64,000 bases of DNA from Dastarcus helophoroides (taxonomy: Eukaryota; Arthropoda; Insecta; Coleoptera; Bothrideridae). The notes beneath the pieces were generated by a model. It had not been told where the DNA came from, did no database searches, and saw only the letters and a list, made by a program, of their open reading frames with translations. Each line of letters starts with the position of its first letter. Within the stretch, counting starts at the first letter, position 1. The position numbers and the translations under genes are program-made. Positions 22,960 through 35,063 of this stretch are shown here, piece by piece. The stretch lies in assembly GCA_028583605.1 (NCBI GenBank), contig CM053330.1:22346129-22410128 (forward strand). The letters run 5' to 3'.

Positions 22960-23752
22960 ACGTGGATTATTGTTTAAATTTTTCTTGGCCTTAATTTTAT
23001 CGCAAATACACAAGTGATATTTATTTCCGTTTAGTTTTCCACAATTCCCAAGAATGGCCCAATTTTATTTAGTTACTTCAATTTGCTTCTTTACCATTAA
23101 ACGCTCTTTATTTGATCATATTTCAACCCACATCAATAAAAATGATTAAACAGGCCGTAGAAAATTACAACCCCAACAAATTTATTATCTCATAATATCG
23201 GTTTATGTCAATAGATGAGGCAATTTGACGCTAAGTCATCATGTGCAAATTTATTGCTTCCCTAATCTAAAATATATTAAGCGAATATACGTCCATTCCT
23301 CTTGCGTTTTGTGGCAAACTGATGAGACATGTACGTATTTATTGTTTTTTATATTTTTGGAACTTCACTTATTGCAATTCTCTTTCCTTCTCCGCCAATC
23401 AAATTTAATAAACAAGAAAAATATTGCACAAAGTTAAAGAAGATCATATTTATGGCGATTCAATGAAAGGAATTTTTATGAAATGTTGATTTTTCATGTA
23501 GAAATAAAAATATAAATCCATAGCTTGTTAAAACCCACGTAACTCATATATTGCTTGTCACAAATTAGATAAGTTGATAACATGCCCGTAACTTGTCACC
23601 CACATGCGAGGCAACAAGGCATAGGTCGAGTTCCATATCGGGAGTCAACTTTTGTGGGAGCCACATGGTGCATCATGCGTCAAACGCTAATTTTTATCAA
23701 GCCCTTTAAAGAAGAGTAGCTTCTTGAGGACCATATATTGAAGGAAATTATA
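22960..23752. other. Unannotated intronic stretch
   Basis: No gene recognised. A 70-codon plus frame at 23225-23437 has no motif. Confidence 0.4.
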
Positions 23753-24446
23753 GAGGGTGTTCAAAATTTGATGCACAAATTTTAAGAGGATATTGTTTTA
23801 ATATAAATATGTGTCCTATAATGCGCCTCCTCGGATCTACAGCCATCATAAGTTGCACAAGAAAAATCGATTATGTCAAATTATGACTACAGTTATTGAT
23901 CAAATCATCTGAAAATTTGCAAGCTTTTATTTTTTTAGGCCCTCTATTTATTTTTTGATTTTAAAATAGTGTAAACATAACTTTACGAGGTATGAAGAGA
24001 AGTTTACAATTTTAATGGTCAAAATTTTGCATTTTCATTGGGAAACTCCAAATTCGATTAAGATTATCTAGTTGGTCGTTAAAAAATATAAAATTATGAT
24101 CTCTTGCATTTTTTTTTTCTTTTAATATAATTACCCGTTTGCAAGTAAATTGTGTTTAACTGAAACAGTATATTATCAAAATATTCATCATCTAAATTTA
24201 ACTAAGCTTAGCGAACATTTTAGATTTTTTAGTAAACTGTATTAATTATCCTATAATAAGTATTGAAAATGCCCCTCGCTTTTTCCACAATACAACGCTT
24301 CATTCTTCCGCACATGACTGCCGGAGACGATCACTGTAACTCGGAGGGGTGCATTTTAGGATACATATTTATAGAAAGAAAAAGCCTTATTTTGACCCCA
24401 AATATACGCTCTTAAAATTTGTGCATCGAATTTTGAATCACTTTGT
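23753..24446. mobile_element. TIR element (MITE), about 0.7 kb
   Basis: The left end AGGGTGTTCAAAATTTGATGCAC and right end GTGCATCGAATTTTGAATCACTTTG are inverted copies, and the homology continues inward through CAAATTTTAAGAG and the CCTATAATGCGCCTCCTCGG block, matched by CCGAGGGG-type sequence at about 24340. TIRs reach roughly 100 bp. There is no coding content. Confidence 0.82.
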
Positions 24447-24624
24447 ATTAATAAATTCCTGAAAATGCAGTATACAAATTCCCAAAACACCAATGGAGCT
24501 AACCAATGGAATTACAAAAATTATATACAAAGATATAATAAAAATTTTATAAATATGTGAATAGTTTGTTTAAACTATTGCAAATAGTTTGATCCTAGTC
24601 CTCTGTGAAGAATTGCATTTCTGT

Positions 24625-26270
24625 AATACATGACGAACCATAAGTAATGGTACACAGAGCAAAAGTGGATTTCTCGTATAAAAGTAATATGATTTAGCTG
24701 CATTTACCTTTTACCAAAAGTTGATACTAACCGAGATAAAGTTGGAAAAAATTTCATTTTTTTCACATAATTGTTGAACACATTTCGATATAGGCAAGAA
24801 ATTTGGCAGAGGGGGTTTCTTGAGTCGAGAAATTCTAATTTGCTAACAGATTTCCCGTGACTCATAGGGGGCGCCACCTGCGTTATGTTGTGCGATTCTA
24901 AAGTATCACCATTATTTTCTGCCTTCATGTACTATACACGTTACTTTAAATAGATACTATTATTTATCTGCAATTTTTACGTAAAAAAGATACTTTCTCA
25001 ATGTTGATACGAGCAACGAGCGTTTATTTTTAGTTATGAATTTTTCGTAGAAGGTTTTAAAATAAAACGAATAAGACAAGCTCTAAAATTGTTTTTATCA
25101 AATATTACTCTACTGAGATTATTATTAAAAATATTTTTTAAATTTCTAATGCAAATTTTATCAAAATACCATAACAAAATTTAGTTTCTGCCTACGCAGA
25201 GGGATTTTCAAAATTTAAAAATCTCTGTTGAAATTTATATCTAATATTTGCTTTGACCTTCGAGATCATTAAAAGTTTAAAATTTTCTTGTGCAGACATA
25301 GAGATCATATCTCGCATTTCTATATTTGAAAATACATGATATCTTATTTTTTTACATTTTTTTATTGAGATTTTTAAAATTCAAGTAATAATATTATCAA
25401 CAAAGTAATAAGCTTTAATATTATTACTTTCAAGCCTTTCTTCACAAATATAATATATCTACCTAATTTAAAGAGAAGATACTTCAAATTTTAATATTTT
25501 GGAAACGAACACTCATATCAATTTTCAGAAGGTGTATCTTTTCTATGTAAAAAAAGGAAAATGGCTAATAGAGTAGAACTCCGTTAATCCAAACATGACG
25601 GGGCTAAGGGGTAGGTCGGTTCCCAAAAAAGGTCAGATCATCCGAAATTAAAAAATGAAGATAAATATTAAGTAAAAACGAATTCTCTAAATTACCTACA
25701 AAAGTATGCCTTATGTAATAGATTTTATTATGTTTTTATCCATATGAATATAATATTTTCGATATAAATATAAGGGAAAGGTAAAACTCGTTCCTGATGC
25801 AGATTTGAATGACAGGCTTCTACGTCTCCAACACTGCATAGTTTTAAATGTATCAAAATGGGAGGAGTAGAGATGTCTTTCAATGTGCTTTACACATTTC
25901 AAAATCATCTTTTGTTTACAAAAGTTACAGAAAAATCCACAAGCTACAGATTCAATAATATTAATTTTAAGCAGAAATAAGATGAAGGTGGGTTTATTCG
26001 GAGAGTCGAATTATGCGAGGTCAAACCAATACAGTTTTCCTGTATTTTATCAAGTTAGGATTTATAGAAACATACTTGTGCCAAATTTTATGCCTATATT
26101 ACAATTTATTCAAAAGTTATACGAAAAAATCGGAATTTTATTTTCAACTTTAACTTCGCGTATCTAGTTTAGTATTAATTTCTGGTATAAGGTAGATTTA
26201 GCTAAATCACATTATTTTAATATAAAAATTCCACTATTGCTCCGTGTATTATTACTTATGATACATCCTG
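24625..26270. mobile_element. Foldback element family B, copy 1 (interrupted)
   Basis: The left arm begins near GACGAACCATAAGTAATGGTA and continues CACAGAGCAAAAGTGGATTT, TTACCTTTTACCAAAAGTTGA. The right arm ends with the inverse (GGTATAAGGTAGATTTAGCTA, then CTCCGTGTATTATTACTTATG). Other copies lie at 49885-51136 and 60724-61953. This copy is longer because a second transposon sits in its right half at about 25570-26030. Confidence 0.85.
25570..26030. mobile_element. Pogo/Tigger-like insertion inside family B copy 1
   Basis: The left end GAGTAGAACTCCGTTAATCC follows a TA and resembles the terminal repeat of the element at 829-1035. The right edge is inferred only from where homology to the other family B copies resumes (ATTTTATGCCTATATTACAAT at about 26090), so it is uncertain by tens of bases. 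Unassigned open frames of 65 and 94 codons lie inside or across it; I make no functional claim for them. Confidence 0.5.
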
Positions 26271-28387
26271 ATAAAAATGTTGAAAATTATGGAACACGTT
26301 TAAAGCGTAAGAGTAAAAATTAATCTTCAATTCGTATTTATTTTGTAGTAGAATTTTATACACCTTTGACTGCTTTATGCGATAAAGTTTATGGGACTCT
26401 GTGTGTTAACCTTTACAATCTAAAACCTGAGATGATAGATTTAAAAAGAAAACTTCATCAATAAAGTGCATATATAATTTTTCACATTAAGGAAACCAAT
26501 AACATTAATAAATAATTAACAGATTAACATATTTCACAAGGATTCTTCCATATCTTAGTCCTTCATCCGATAATGGTGGCTCCAAAAGAAGTTCTAAAAA
26601 AGGTATACTGTAGGTAAGCTCTGACGATTCATTTGTGAGTTTTAAAGAACGATGCTATGTCGTGCCTTTTTAAATGTACCTAAAATAAGCGACCGGGTAA
26701 AGCTGTAACTTCGCTCGATGCAACCTTTAAGTGAGGCCTTTCTAAATGAGTAACCAATGTTACCAGAATTTTCCATAGTAGGGAATTACAGTGACAAGAT
26801 GTATTAGAAAGTATTCTAAATGTTCCTGTAACCCTGACCCCACAAAATATCGTGCACTGACACATCCAAAAGTTTGAGTCCCATCGACTAAATGTGACTA
26901 CTTCTGCCTGACATGAATTGACACATGTCAAGCTGTGCGTTAATGCAAATAGAAGACTTACTCAACGATACAACATTTTATCTAAAGCCGATTTCATACG
27001 AATCAGCTTTAAAATTTTAATACCACCTTTAGTCGAAAACGCTTTTTTAAAACTGTTACTTTATTAGTTCTCTTATAAATAATACCTTTACCTCGAATGT
27101 ACTGATTTAGGTCCTAAAGACCAGCTTTAGGAGGAGGCCGCCTTCACTGTATTTCCAGCTGTAGATCCCCAGGGCAAATTGACGAAGTTAACCAATGGAG
27201 CTCGAGTTTAAATAAAACTTGTTTTAATTTGAATTTTTTGAAAACATGATTATTTACAAAATAGCACTGATATGGTGTGTATCACGGGTAAGCGTACCTG
27301 TGCATTGTCCAAAAAATAAAATTATTCTTAGTTATGTCTCGAAAATGGCGTCAAAAGTGTTATCCACTTTATGTGAAATAACACTCATTATCACATTTTT
27401 ACATTTTCACTTGGATTTATTATTGAGAGAAGTATAAAGAATAGTAAGTTAAATATTATTGTTAAAATAAATCGCATTTCATTAAATAATGCTATTGCGC
27501 GTTGGAGACAGCCTTATCGCTGTGGGTTATATTATATTGGCAAGGAAATGTGTAACAATGTTGAGTTGAAGGTAAAATCTTTTTTAATGTTTTTAAAAGA
27601 ATACTGCTTATGTGAGTTTAAAACCATAATTTTAATATTATTATTATAGTGCCAATACATTTGCCAAAATTGAATAACTTTACTTACGCTATTAAATTAA
27701 ATCTGAAAAGAAAGGCGAAATATTTTCCGAGTTCCCATATATTGCAAACATTATAAGCCGCAAAAACTTATAAGTAGAAAATTTCACGATAAATTGACAC
27801 ATTTTAAGACCAAATTACATTGACATTGATATTACGATTCGTAAGTTGTATAAGTATTTAGCCAAGTAATTTAAGCTAAAATGTTAGGTATTTTGCAATT
27901 GCTACCTTCCATTAATATGTGTCTCCGCCAGTAGGCGACCAATTTAATTTTCAATGTTACCATAAATTACTTTTCGTTTAATTACGGAGAAGCTGTCTCC
28001 GTAACGGCGATGGTATAAATTGTGTAAAGGTTCAAAGTGTCTAATTAATTACATATCAAACATTACATTAAGTACCCCATAGTAAAATCAGAATTTTATT
28101 ATTTGTACACCTGCAAATGTTTTATAATAAATAATTTAAATTTATAGCGTGATAAACGGACTACAAGAAATTACTACATTTTATGTAATTATAGAATTGA
28201 AGTAATAAAATATATGAATATTTATTAAAAAGTATTTGGTCGCTCTAGATGTATTATTAATAGGAGCATCAGAAGCAAAATTAAAGATCCCAAAATATGT
28301 AAAAGTGTTCCAATAAGATCCGAGAGATTTGCCAATTTAAAATAATTTAAATTAATTTCACGTAAATTATATGCTGTACTAGGAAAC
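26271..28387. other. Unannotated intronic stretch
   Basis: A somewhat GC-richer patch at about 26560-26940 has an 83-codon minus frame with several cysteines but no recognised family. The rest is AT-rich. No repeat boundaries found. Confidence 0.4.
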
Positions 28388-28620
28388 AGTCGAACATGCT
28401 ACAGTTGAAAATATTTAAAACATCTAACGTCTCGGCCTTTTTTCGCCGTCATCAGTGTGGTACGGTATGATGTAGAATATTTAATTGACATTTACTGGTT
28501 ACATTTAACATACCTAAACGCTGCCACGCATAGGAGGATTGTCTTCAATGGTTGCTGCTATGCAACCCTTAGTACAAGAAGGTTATTTCTCGAGTAGTGA
28601 CCTTTATAACTTAACTTACG
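28388..28620 (-). mobile_element. Possible Penelope-like element tail
   Basis: On the minus strand the sequence reads CTGATGACGGCGAAAAAAGG then CCGAGACGTTAGATG (28455-28421). This is the arrangement of the minimal hammerhead motif in Penelope-like elements: CUGAUGA, a short GGC/GCC stem, then GAGA in place of the usual GAAA. No reverse transcriptase is present, so this is a short remnant and the right boundary is a guess. Confidence 0.4.
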
Positions 28621-28756
28621 TTTTATATAAATGATATTAGTGACATTAAATATAAATGTAATTCTGTGGCGTAATTTTGGATGTATACACACTGGATTTC
28701 CAGTTAGAATGCTTTTCAAAAGCTTTATTATGGTTTTTAAATATTTATAAATATAA

Positions 28757-29097
28757 TGTAACGAAAGGTAAATTATAGAATTTAGTATGTAAGAAAATTT
28801 TCTGGAAAGATCTGATCAAAGCAAACGGTAGATGAGCGTTCCAGAAATTTCGGCAAACGATAAGCCCTATCTGCGGGATTTTTCTAGAACCCGTGAGCCA
28901 AAACTATATAAGGCGGTCGCCTTTTCCTCGAAGGAGTCACTTTAGAGTCAGTTAGACAGTATAGTTAGTGAGTTAGTAGTTAGACGTCAATAAGTGAGTT
29001 CATTATTCAGTTGCAGTGTTCCGAGTTCAGTTTGGTAATAAAGTGGGTATTATTCAGCAAGTGCTTAATAATCATTTTGAACCGATAGCCCGTAACA
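28757..29097 (+). repeat. 5' LTR
   Basis: Starts TGTAACGAAAGG and ends CCCGTAACA. It contains a TATA box (TATATAAGG, 28905-28913), followed by the downstream GTCAGTTAGACAGTATAGTTAG repeat-like region where transcription probably starts. It differs from the 3' LTR mainly by lacking about 20-25 bp after AGATCTGAT. Confidence 0.92.
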
Positions 29098-29099
29098 TC

Positions 29100-29114
29100 T
29101 GGTGTCAGAAGTGG
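29100..29114 (+). promoter_or_regulatory. Primer-binding site
   Basis: TGGTGTCAGAAGTGG lies 2 bases after the 5' LTR. It begins with the TGG that pairs with a tRNA 3' CCA. The sequence suits a tRNA-Leu 3' end (inference from known tRNA acceptor sequences). Confidence 0.75.
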
Positions 29115-29253
29115 AATTATTCGTGGATTGTGCTTTATTATTTAAAAAAATTGGTGCCAGGTGCCGCAGTTGACTTTATCTCGGACGTTTAAAACTGTTA
29201 AAAAGTTTATACGGGGCGCGTCAAGTAAAATCTTGAACATTCTAAAACGCTTT

Positions 29254-30004
29254 ATGGAAACAAGATTAAAATCGGCCAAAATGGAACAACAATTGCAAGT
29301 GTTATTAGCAATGTTTAAATAGAAAAAAAAAAAGAACAGGAGAAAGAACGAAGACAACAGAAAAAAAACAGGAAAAAAAACTTGAGAAAGAACGAGGACG
29401 ACAAGAAAAAAGACAAAAAAAAGGACAGGAGGAAGAACGAAGACGACAAGATGAAGAACGAAGACGACAAGAGAAAGAACAGGAGGAAGAACGAGGACGA
29501 CAAGAAGAGGAGAGAAGGCATGCAGGCAAATAAGAATTGCATAGTCTGTTAGCAATTATAACAGAAAAAATGGGAGTAGACGCTGCAAAAATTAGAGAAG
29601 AAATGAAAGAACAAAATACAGGAACAAAAGGAGAAATAAAAGAACAAATTACAAAAATGGGAGAAGAAATGCAAGAAGAGATTGGCAAAGTTTGGGAAGA
29701 AATTGGAGAAATAAAAGAAAAATTCAACAGCAAGCTTCTTGATTTGGAAAATGCAACACAGAACAAGATTAGCAACATCGAAAATGACATGAAGAAGTTG
29801 CTAAGTGGACAATCCACACGACATGAATCCGAAAATGTACTCGTTATTTCTTCTCAAAAGGTTAAACCTCAGACCTATGATATAAAAACATCTTTCCAAG
29901 CCTACAGAATACAGTTTGAAGCTGCTGCCAGGGCAATCGGTGGACGGAAGGCGAAAAGACGACCTCATTGGTGGTATGCCTGCGCGGAAAAGCGGCAAAA
30001 GTGA
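29254..30004 (+). pseudogene. Gag remnant, coiled-coil rich
   Basis: An ATG at 29254 opens a frame that stops at 29320-29322. A long A/G-rich tract (29325-29525) follows that would encode K, E, R and Q repeats, then an open segment 29537-30004. That segment is heptad-like and acidic/basic (GEEMQEEIGKVWEEIGEIKE), as in many Gypsy Gag N-termini that form coiled coils, and then has SFQAYRIQFEAAARAIGG, the start of the Mdg1/412-type capsid. A single-base loss near 29940-29950 shifts the frame; the capsid continues in another frame from about 29968 (VVCLRGKAAKVI). Confidence 0.78.
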
Positions 30005-30413
30005 TCTTCTGGAAGGAACTGAGGTTTCCGTGTGACTTGGTGTTTGGACCACCAAGGGAGACCCCCAGGGAGACAATGGGTTTCGTAGACGGCTTAAGAA
30101 AAGCGATATTGGAGACGCATGCCCTGGTGCGGACAAAGATCCACTTGGCGACGGACCGAATGAAGACAAGATATGACGTGAATGCCAACCATGATGGTTT
30201 CAGTGAGAGCGAATTGGTATGACTATACAACCCTCAGCGAAGGAAAGGAGTTTCGCCGAAGTTTACGCCATCTTGGGAAGGGCCGTATAAAATGCTGAAG
30301 AGGATCAATGACTTGGTGTACAGGATTCAGCGCAGCCCCAGGACCAAGATGAAAGTGGTACACCTGAACAGACTGTGCAAGTATAGTGGCGAAGTGACTG
30401 ATTGGAACTGATC
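30005..30413 (+). pseudogene. Integrase C-terminal fragment fused to gag by deletion
   Basis: From about 30015 the frame reads ELRFPCDLVFGPPRETPRE, then the helical stretch with KIHLATDRMKTRYD, a premature stop at about 30220 where a tryptophan codon would be expected, and then WEGPYKMLKRINDLVYRIQR and MKVVHLNRLCKY. This is the tail of Mdg1/412-type integrase: the loop contacting target DNA and the GPY/F module. It ends at 30411-30413 just before the polypurine tract. Confidence 0.85.
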
Positions 30414-30428
30414 GTGACAATCAGTCTT

Positions 30429-30441
30429 AAGGGAGAGGCAG
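30429..30441 (+). promoter_or_regulatory. Polypurine tract
   Basis: AAGGGAGAGGCAG ends directly at the TG start of the 3' LTR, the place where plus-strand DNA synthesis is primed. Confidence 0.8.
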
Positions 30442-30802
30442 TGTCATGAAATGTAAATTATAGAATTTAGTTTGTAAGAAAATTTTCTAGAAAGATCTGA
30501 TAAGGAAAAAGCGGCCGCGATAATGAACCAAACGGTAGATAAGCGTTCCAGAAATTTGGGCAAACGATAAGCCTTATCTGCGGAATTTTTCTAAAACCCG
30601 GAAGCCAAAACTATATAAGGCGGTCGCCTTTCCTCGAAGGAGTCAGTTAGAGTCAGTTAGACAGTATAGTTAGTGAGTTAGTAGTTAGGCGTCAATAAGT
30701 GAGTTCATTATTCAGTTGTAGTGTTCCGAGTTTAGTTTGGTAATATAGTGGGTATTATTCAGCAAGTGTTTAATAATCATTTCAAACCGTTAGCCCGTAA
30801 CT
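30442..30802 (+). repeat. 3' LTR
   Basis: Starts TGTCATGAAATG and ends CCGTAACT, followed by ATAA. It carries the same TATATAAGG and GTCAGTTAGA modules as the 5' LTR. An extra segment containing GCGGCCGC (30511-30518) is absent from the 5' LTR. Confidence 0.9.
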
Positions 30803-32580
30803 ATAATATAGCTATGATTTATTTTAAGGTGAGATATTTCAGATAAGCTATTGAATAAAAGAAAACTGCCCCTTATCTACGAAATTCTGTTACTGTTTAA
30901 AGACATCTGTAACATTGTGTTAAGGAAACAGATAAGGTGCTTAATGGTCCTATTTAGGAGACAGGAGAAACAAAACTTCAGAACAGAAGAGAAAGGTAAT
31001 TCAAAATGACAGCCATATACCAGAGGAGAAATTGTTCTGCAAAACAGTGAAATAGAAACTAAAATTTGAGACAATAACATAGTAACTCAGTATGCCAACC
31101 AAAACAGGTGATAATCTTCTGTTAAGGAAAACAAAAAGCAGTCACTTTAATATCAGTTGCCTGAGTGGTCATGTATAAAGACCTCGTAATAATTCGTTTT
31201 CAGATGGAGGCATAAATCTAATCGTCTCTATTTATTCGCATGGTGTAAAGTGCAATTTGGGGAGAATGGAATCGATACTAGCGCGCGCGAAAATATCAAA
31301 CATGTCGGCACTGCAGCTGTTAATAGATATGTGTATAACGATTTCTGCGATTCTGAATTCCAAGTGGAAATAGCTATAAACTCAAACATTTTAGTGACCA
31401 GTACTTCCAAGAAAAAAACCAAAATAACTGTAAGGTACAAAGACCCTTTTGGTATTTTACTTCAAAAAATCGCAGGTATCATTCATTTTTAAAGCTACTA
31501 CCATGACAATGTGCAAGTCAGATATTCCGACGCAAGGCGAAATATGGCACGTAATCAAGAGACTGACGACTTAGAAATAGATAGCAATATATTTAAGAAC
31601 TGGCGATCCCAAGTCTTACAGCTTTTAGAAGTGAAAAAGTTCGAGAAAATATAATAATTTCATAATTTTACCGATTTTCATATTAAATAATTTAATACTA
31701 TTTTTAAACATGCATAACATTAAAAAATGAATAAGAAAAATCAGTAAAATTATGATTTGAATTTGATGTTACCGAATGGAGAAAGTTAAGACTTTTTCAA
31801 AAGAGCAAATAAAAAATGCAGGAGTCATTTGAAAATTCAAAAATTAGTAGTCAAAACAACAAAGTAAGAGCTAAAAACAAAATCAAAGTCACTGGAAAGT
31901 GACAAAGAGTTATCCAAAAAAAGTTTATCTGACACATTTTTTTCTATAAATATTTTTAAAAAACTTACAGCTAATGTTCTATACATACTCGGGACCCTGA
32001 TAAACTAAACTGCTCGTCTGTCTATTAATATTATTTTTCGTTGTTGAATATACAAAAAGAATTTTATGTTTAAATTACTTTGGTCATAAAATCTTTATCT
32101 AATAAAAACTAATTAATTTTATTAAGAGGTACGTACTCTCCACAGTTCATTGTTCATTTCTCTTAAAACAAAATCTGCACTGAAATGTTTTTTGCATACA
32201 AAATCTAGAATTGACAGACAAAAGCCGGTCATTTCGTGGGATTTTTTGCCTCCACACCTCAACTTTGCCCTTAGGCATTCAAGGCAATGACACTTCTTCA
32301 TCATGACTTTTATAACCACTGTTGCACATAGGCATAAAACAAATCTTGCCTATTTTTTAATTGAAATACAAATATAAAACCGAAAAATTGCGAAACAATT
32401 GCATAAAGTATCAAAAGTTGCATAAAAAAGCACTGCTTAATCGACTCAAGGCAGCCCTTCTACTGTCTATCCTTCATATGGTGTTTTCTTTTCAGTTGTC
32501 ATATAGCAAGTTACATTACCAGTCTTATATTATATCAGGGCTGCTAGAAAACTGTAAGAAAATTCAAAATATTCTATTAA
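30803..32580. other. Unannotated intronic stretch
   Basis: Open frames at 31250-31492 (plus, 80 codons) and 32122-32319 (minus, 65 codons with several CxxC pairs) have fairly ordinary composition, but I recognise neither. No repeat boundaries seen. Confidence 0.4.
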
Positions 32581-32615
32581 ATAATAATAATAATACTAAT
32601 ACTAATAATAATAAA
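32581..32615. repeat. (TAA)n microsatellite at the left edge of a non-LTR element
   Basis: AATAATAATAATAATACTAA and further units end about 25 bp before the first recognisable reverse transcriptase codons of the next element. Confidence 0.9.
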
Positions 32616-32640
32616 ATTAAAAAGACGCATAATTAAAAAT

Positions 32641-34948
32641 AGCAGGAAGGGACCATATACACAATTATTGGTGGAAATATATAAAAGTACGTGAAATCCT
32701 AGCCACACAAATTAATAAATCCTAAAGGGCACAGAAGTGCTCCCCGAATTTACCACAGGAGGCATTCCATATATGATTCCAAAAAGCAAAGATATTAGAA
32801 ATCCTAAGTCTTATAGACCAATAACCTGCTCACCTTCTATTTATAAGCTAATTACATCAATAATAGCGCAAACAATTACTGAGCACTTGGATAGGTACAA
32901 TATACCAACTGAAGAACAGAAAGGCTGCCGTGCCAAGATACAAGGCTGCAAAGAACAGATGATAATCAACACAGTCGTCTTGCAAGAGGTTAAACATCAG
33001 ATGCAAAATATATCAATCGCATGGATCGATTATCAGAAAGCCTACGATAGTGTTCCGCACTCGTGGTTGATACAGGTAGTGTAATTGTATAAAATAGAAG
33101 ACAACAATATCATCAACTTTCTGAGAACATGTATGAGTAGCTGGAGAACCACATTACTTTTCAATTCAAAGGAAGTTAAAATATCAACTAATGAGATAAA
33201 GATAGACAGTGGTTTATTTCAGGGAGATGCTTTAAGCCCCCTCTGGTTCATTTTAATTCTAAACCCACTTTCCAAAATGTTGCAAAGTTCAGAACTGGGT
33301 TACTTGCTGTAAAGTAATTGCAACAAATATTATCTTAGCCACCTATTTTATGTCGATGACCTAAAAAAATATGCTGGATCGAAAAGCAAACTTATAGACT
33401 CCTAAAAATGATATCTGAGTTTAGCAATGACATAAAAATGAAATGTGGGATATACAAGTGTGCTAAATTAACAGCAATGAAAGGCAAACCGGAAAGATAC
33501 AATAACCTAATAGAAGATAATACCATTCGATATCTTGACAGAAATTCCAGCTAGAAATACCTATGCTATAATCAGCGATTAGTTATAAAACAGAACGACG
33601 CTAAGAAAACATTGGAAAGCAAGCTGAAGACGCGTAGTATAAAAGTACTTCGTACAGAGCTAAATGGCAGAAACACTGTAAAAGCCATTAATAGCTGGGT
33701 GATACTTTCAGTTACCTACTCATTCGGAGTTATTAGATGGTCAAACACCGAATTGGAAGCACTAAATAGGTTAATCAGAGTACAACTTACCGAACATAGG
33801 AAACATCATCCCAAGTCGTGCTCGAAAAGATTATACTTACCACGTAACATTGGAGGAAGAGGGATATTAATCATGCAGGTATTACATGCTAAGATTGTAG
33901 AAGGGCTGACTAAATACTTTATCAGCAGATCGAATGTGTCCAAATTACATGGGATAATAAATGTGATTGACAAGTATTCACTCCTACGACTTTGTGCCGG
34001 AGCACAAACCGAAACACCTACATTAAACGAAGCTAAAAATATCTGGATAAATAAACCGCTTCATGGGAAATATCCTCAGAATTTTTTGCATTCAAATGGT
34101 AATGCATTCGAACTATCAACACTGTGGCTCAGAAAAGAAATACTGTACCCTGAAACGGTAGGTTTTATCATAGCGATAAAAGAAGGGATAATAGCAACCA
34201 GAAACTACCAAAAATATATAGAAAAACGAACTATAACTAGCGATAAATGTGGATTATGTGGAAAAGTTTCTGAAAATATAGAACACCTAACATCGGGATG
34301 CACTACTCTAGAAGCTAGTGATTACACTAAAAGACACAATTTAACAGCAGGATTAATACATTAAGAACTGGCATTAGGTACTCCTCTATCAGAAAGCAAG
34401 AAAAAACCATATTATAAATACATTCCTCATTCAGTTTTAGAAAACGAGCATTACTTGTTATACTGGGATACTAACTGATAGGATGATTGCGGCAAACCGT
34501 CCAGATATAAGCAGATATAGTACTTATAGATAAATATCAGAAAAATGCTTTCTTTTTAGATGTATTTTACCAGAGCGATCACAATGTAAAACAGAAGGAA
34601 CGGGAGAAGATTGGCAAATATCTGGAACTTACTAAAGAATATAAACAAATACACAAACTAAAATCAGTGACAGTAATACCTGTGGTAGGGTCGGTAACTG
34701 GTCTGTTTAGCCAAAATTTTTTAAGTTATTTACAAAACATAAAAGTACTAAACACAAACATAATTTCAATAACAAAAGAGATGCAACAATCCGTCATTCT
34801 AGAAACATGCCGAATAATAAGAAAAACTCTGAATATCGAGGAGAATGTTTACTTAACCGCAATTTAAACACTGTGAATGAATGGTTCTAAGAACCCCAGT
34901 TACAGGGAAATCCATCAAAGAAGAAAACAAAATTAATAATAATAATAA
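32641..34948 (+). mobile_element. R4/Dong-like non-LTR retrotransposon, copy 1 (5'-truncated)
   Basis: The element runs from within reverse transcriptase to a (TAA)n tail at 34933-34948. Motifs are KSYRPITCSPSIYKLIT (32807-32860), AWIDYQKAYDSVPHSW (33020-33067, motif A), GLFQGDALSPL (33214-33246, motif B) and LFYVDD (33343-33360, motif C). The open stretch 33612-34364 then has HHPKSCSKRLYLPRNIGGRG and a C-x2-C-H-C zinc motif (CGLCGKVSENIEHLTSGC). The last part, in other frames, has ANRPDI and VTVIPVVGSVTGL, traces of a restriction-like endonuclease. Stops at 33082 and 33310 and frameshifts near 33400, 33560, 34365 and 34480 make it inactive. Order RT-zinc-endonuclease fits the R2/R4 group; the TAA context favours R4/Dong. 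Confidence 0.8.
33612..34364 (+). pseudogene. RT-thumb to zinc-finger segment of R4/Dong-like copy 1
   Basis: This 250-codon stretch is the longest open frame in the window. It covers the region after the palm (VTYSFGVIRWSNTELEALN), the conserved HHPKS-RLYLPR-GGRG block, and the CCHC-type motif near residues 212-229 that precedes the endonuclease domain in R2/R4-type proteins. The initiating ATG is internal to a broken longer protein. Confidence 0.8.
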
Positions 34949-35063
34949 GCTCTGTGAAGCCGAACCCTACGTCCGGACAAAACAGCTGGTCCACGTCCAT
35001 GGCGGGCAACGTCATTATACAGAAATTGACAGCAGGGCAATGGCAACTACCTTTCTATTTTAA

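Larger units (their letters stand above)
28757..30802 (+). mobile_element. Gypsy-group (Mdg1/412-like) LTR element with large internal deletion
   Basis: Two LTRs (28757-29097 and 30442-30802) enclose only 1.34 kb. A primer-binding site follows the 5' LTR and a polypurine tract precedes the 3' LTR. Flanks ATAA|TG on the left and TAACT|ATAA on the right give a 4-bp (or 5-bp, TATAA) target duplication, the size used by Ty3/Gypsy elements. Inside are a coiled-coil gag region and, after an abrupt join near 29995-30010, an integrase C-terminus. Most of gag, all of protease, RT and RNase H, and most of integrase are missing. The LTR pair and duplication show that insertion happened as a unit, so the deleted form may have been mobilised in trans or the deletion may have followed insertion. 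Confidence 0.9.

Noticed and set aside
26680..26931. 83-codon cysteine-containing minus frame as a secreted peptide gene
   Set aside because: No signal peptide, no splice support and no regular cysteine spacing. A chance frame in a GC-richer patch is simpler.
29142..29817. Long minus-strand frames rich in F, L, S and C opposite the gag leader
   Set aside because: They are antisense to the purine-rich gag tract and result from its composition.
30511..30518. GCGGCCGC in the 3' LTR as a sign of cloning vector
   Set aside because: The surrounding sequence is continuous LTR with matching flanks and no vector-like sequence, so it is a natural occurrence.
32122..32319. 65-codon minus frame with CxxC pairs as a zinc-finger protein
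   Set aside because: The pairs CHC-LEC and CKK-H do not fit a known finger spacing, and no flanking exon or repeat context supports it.
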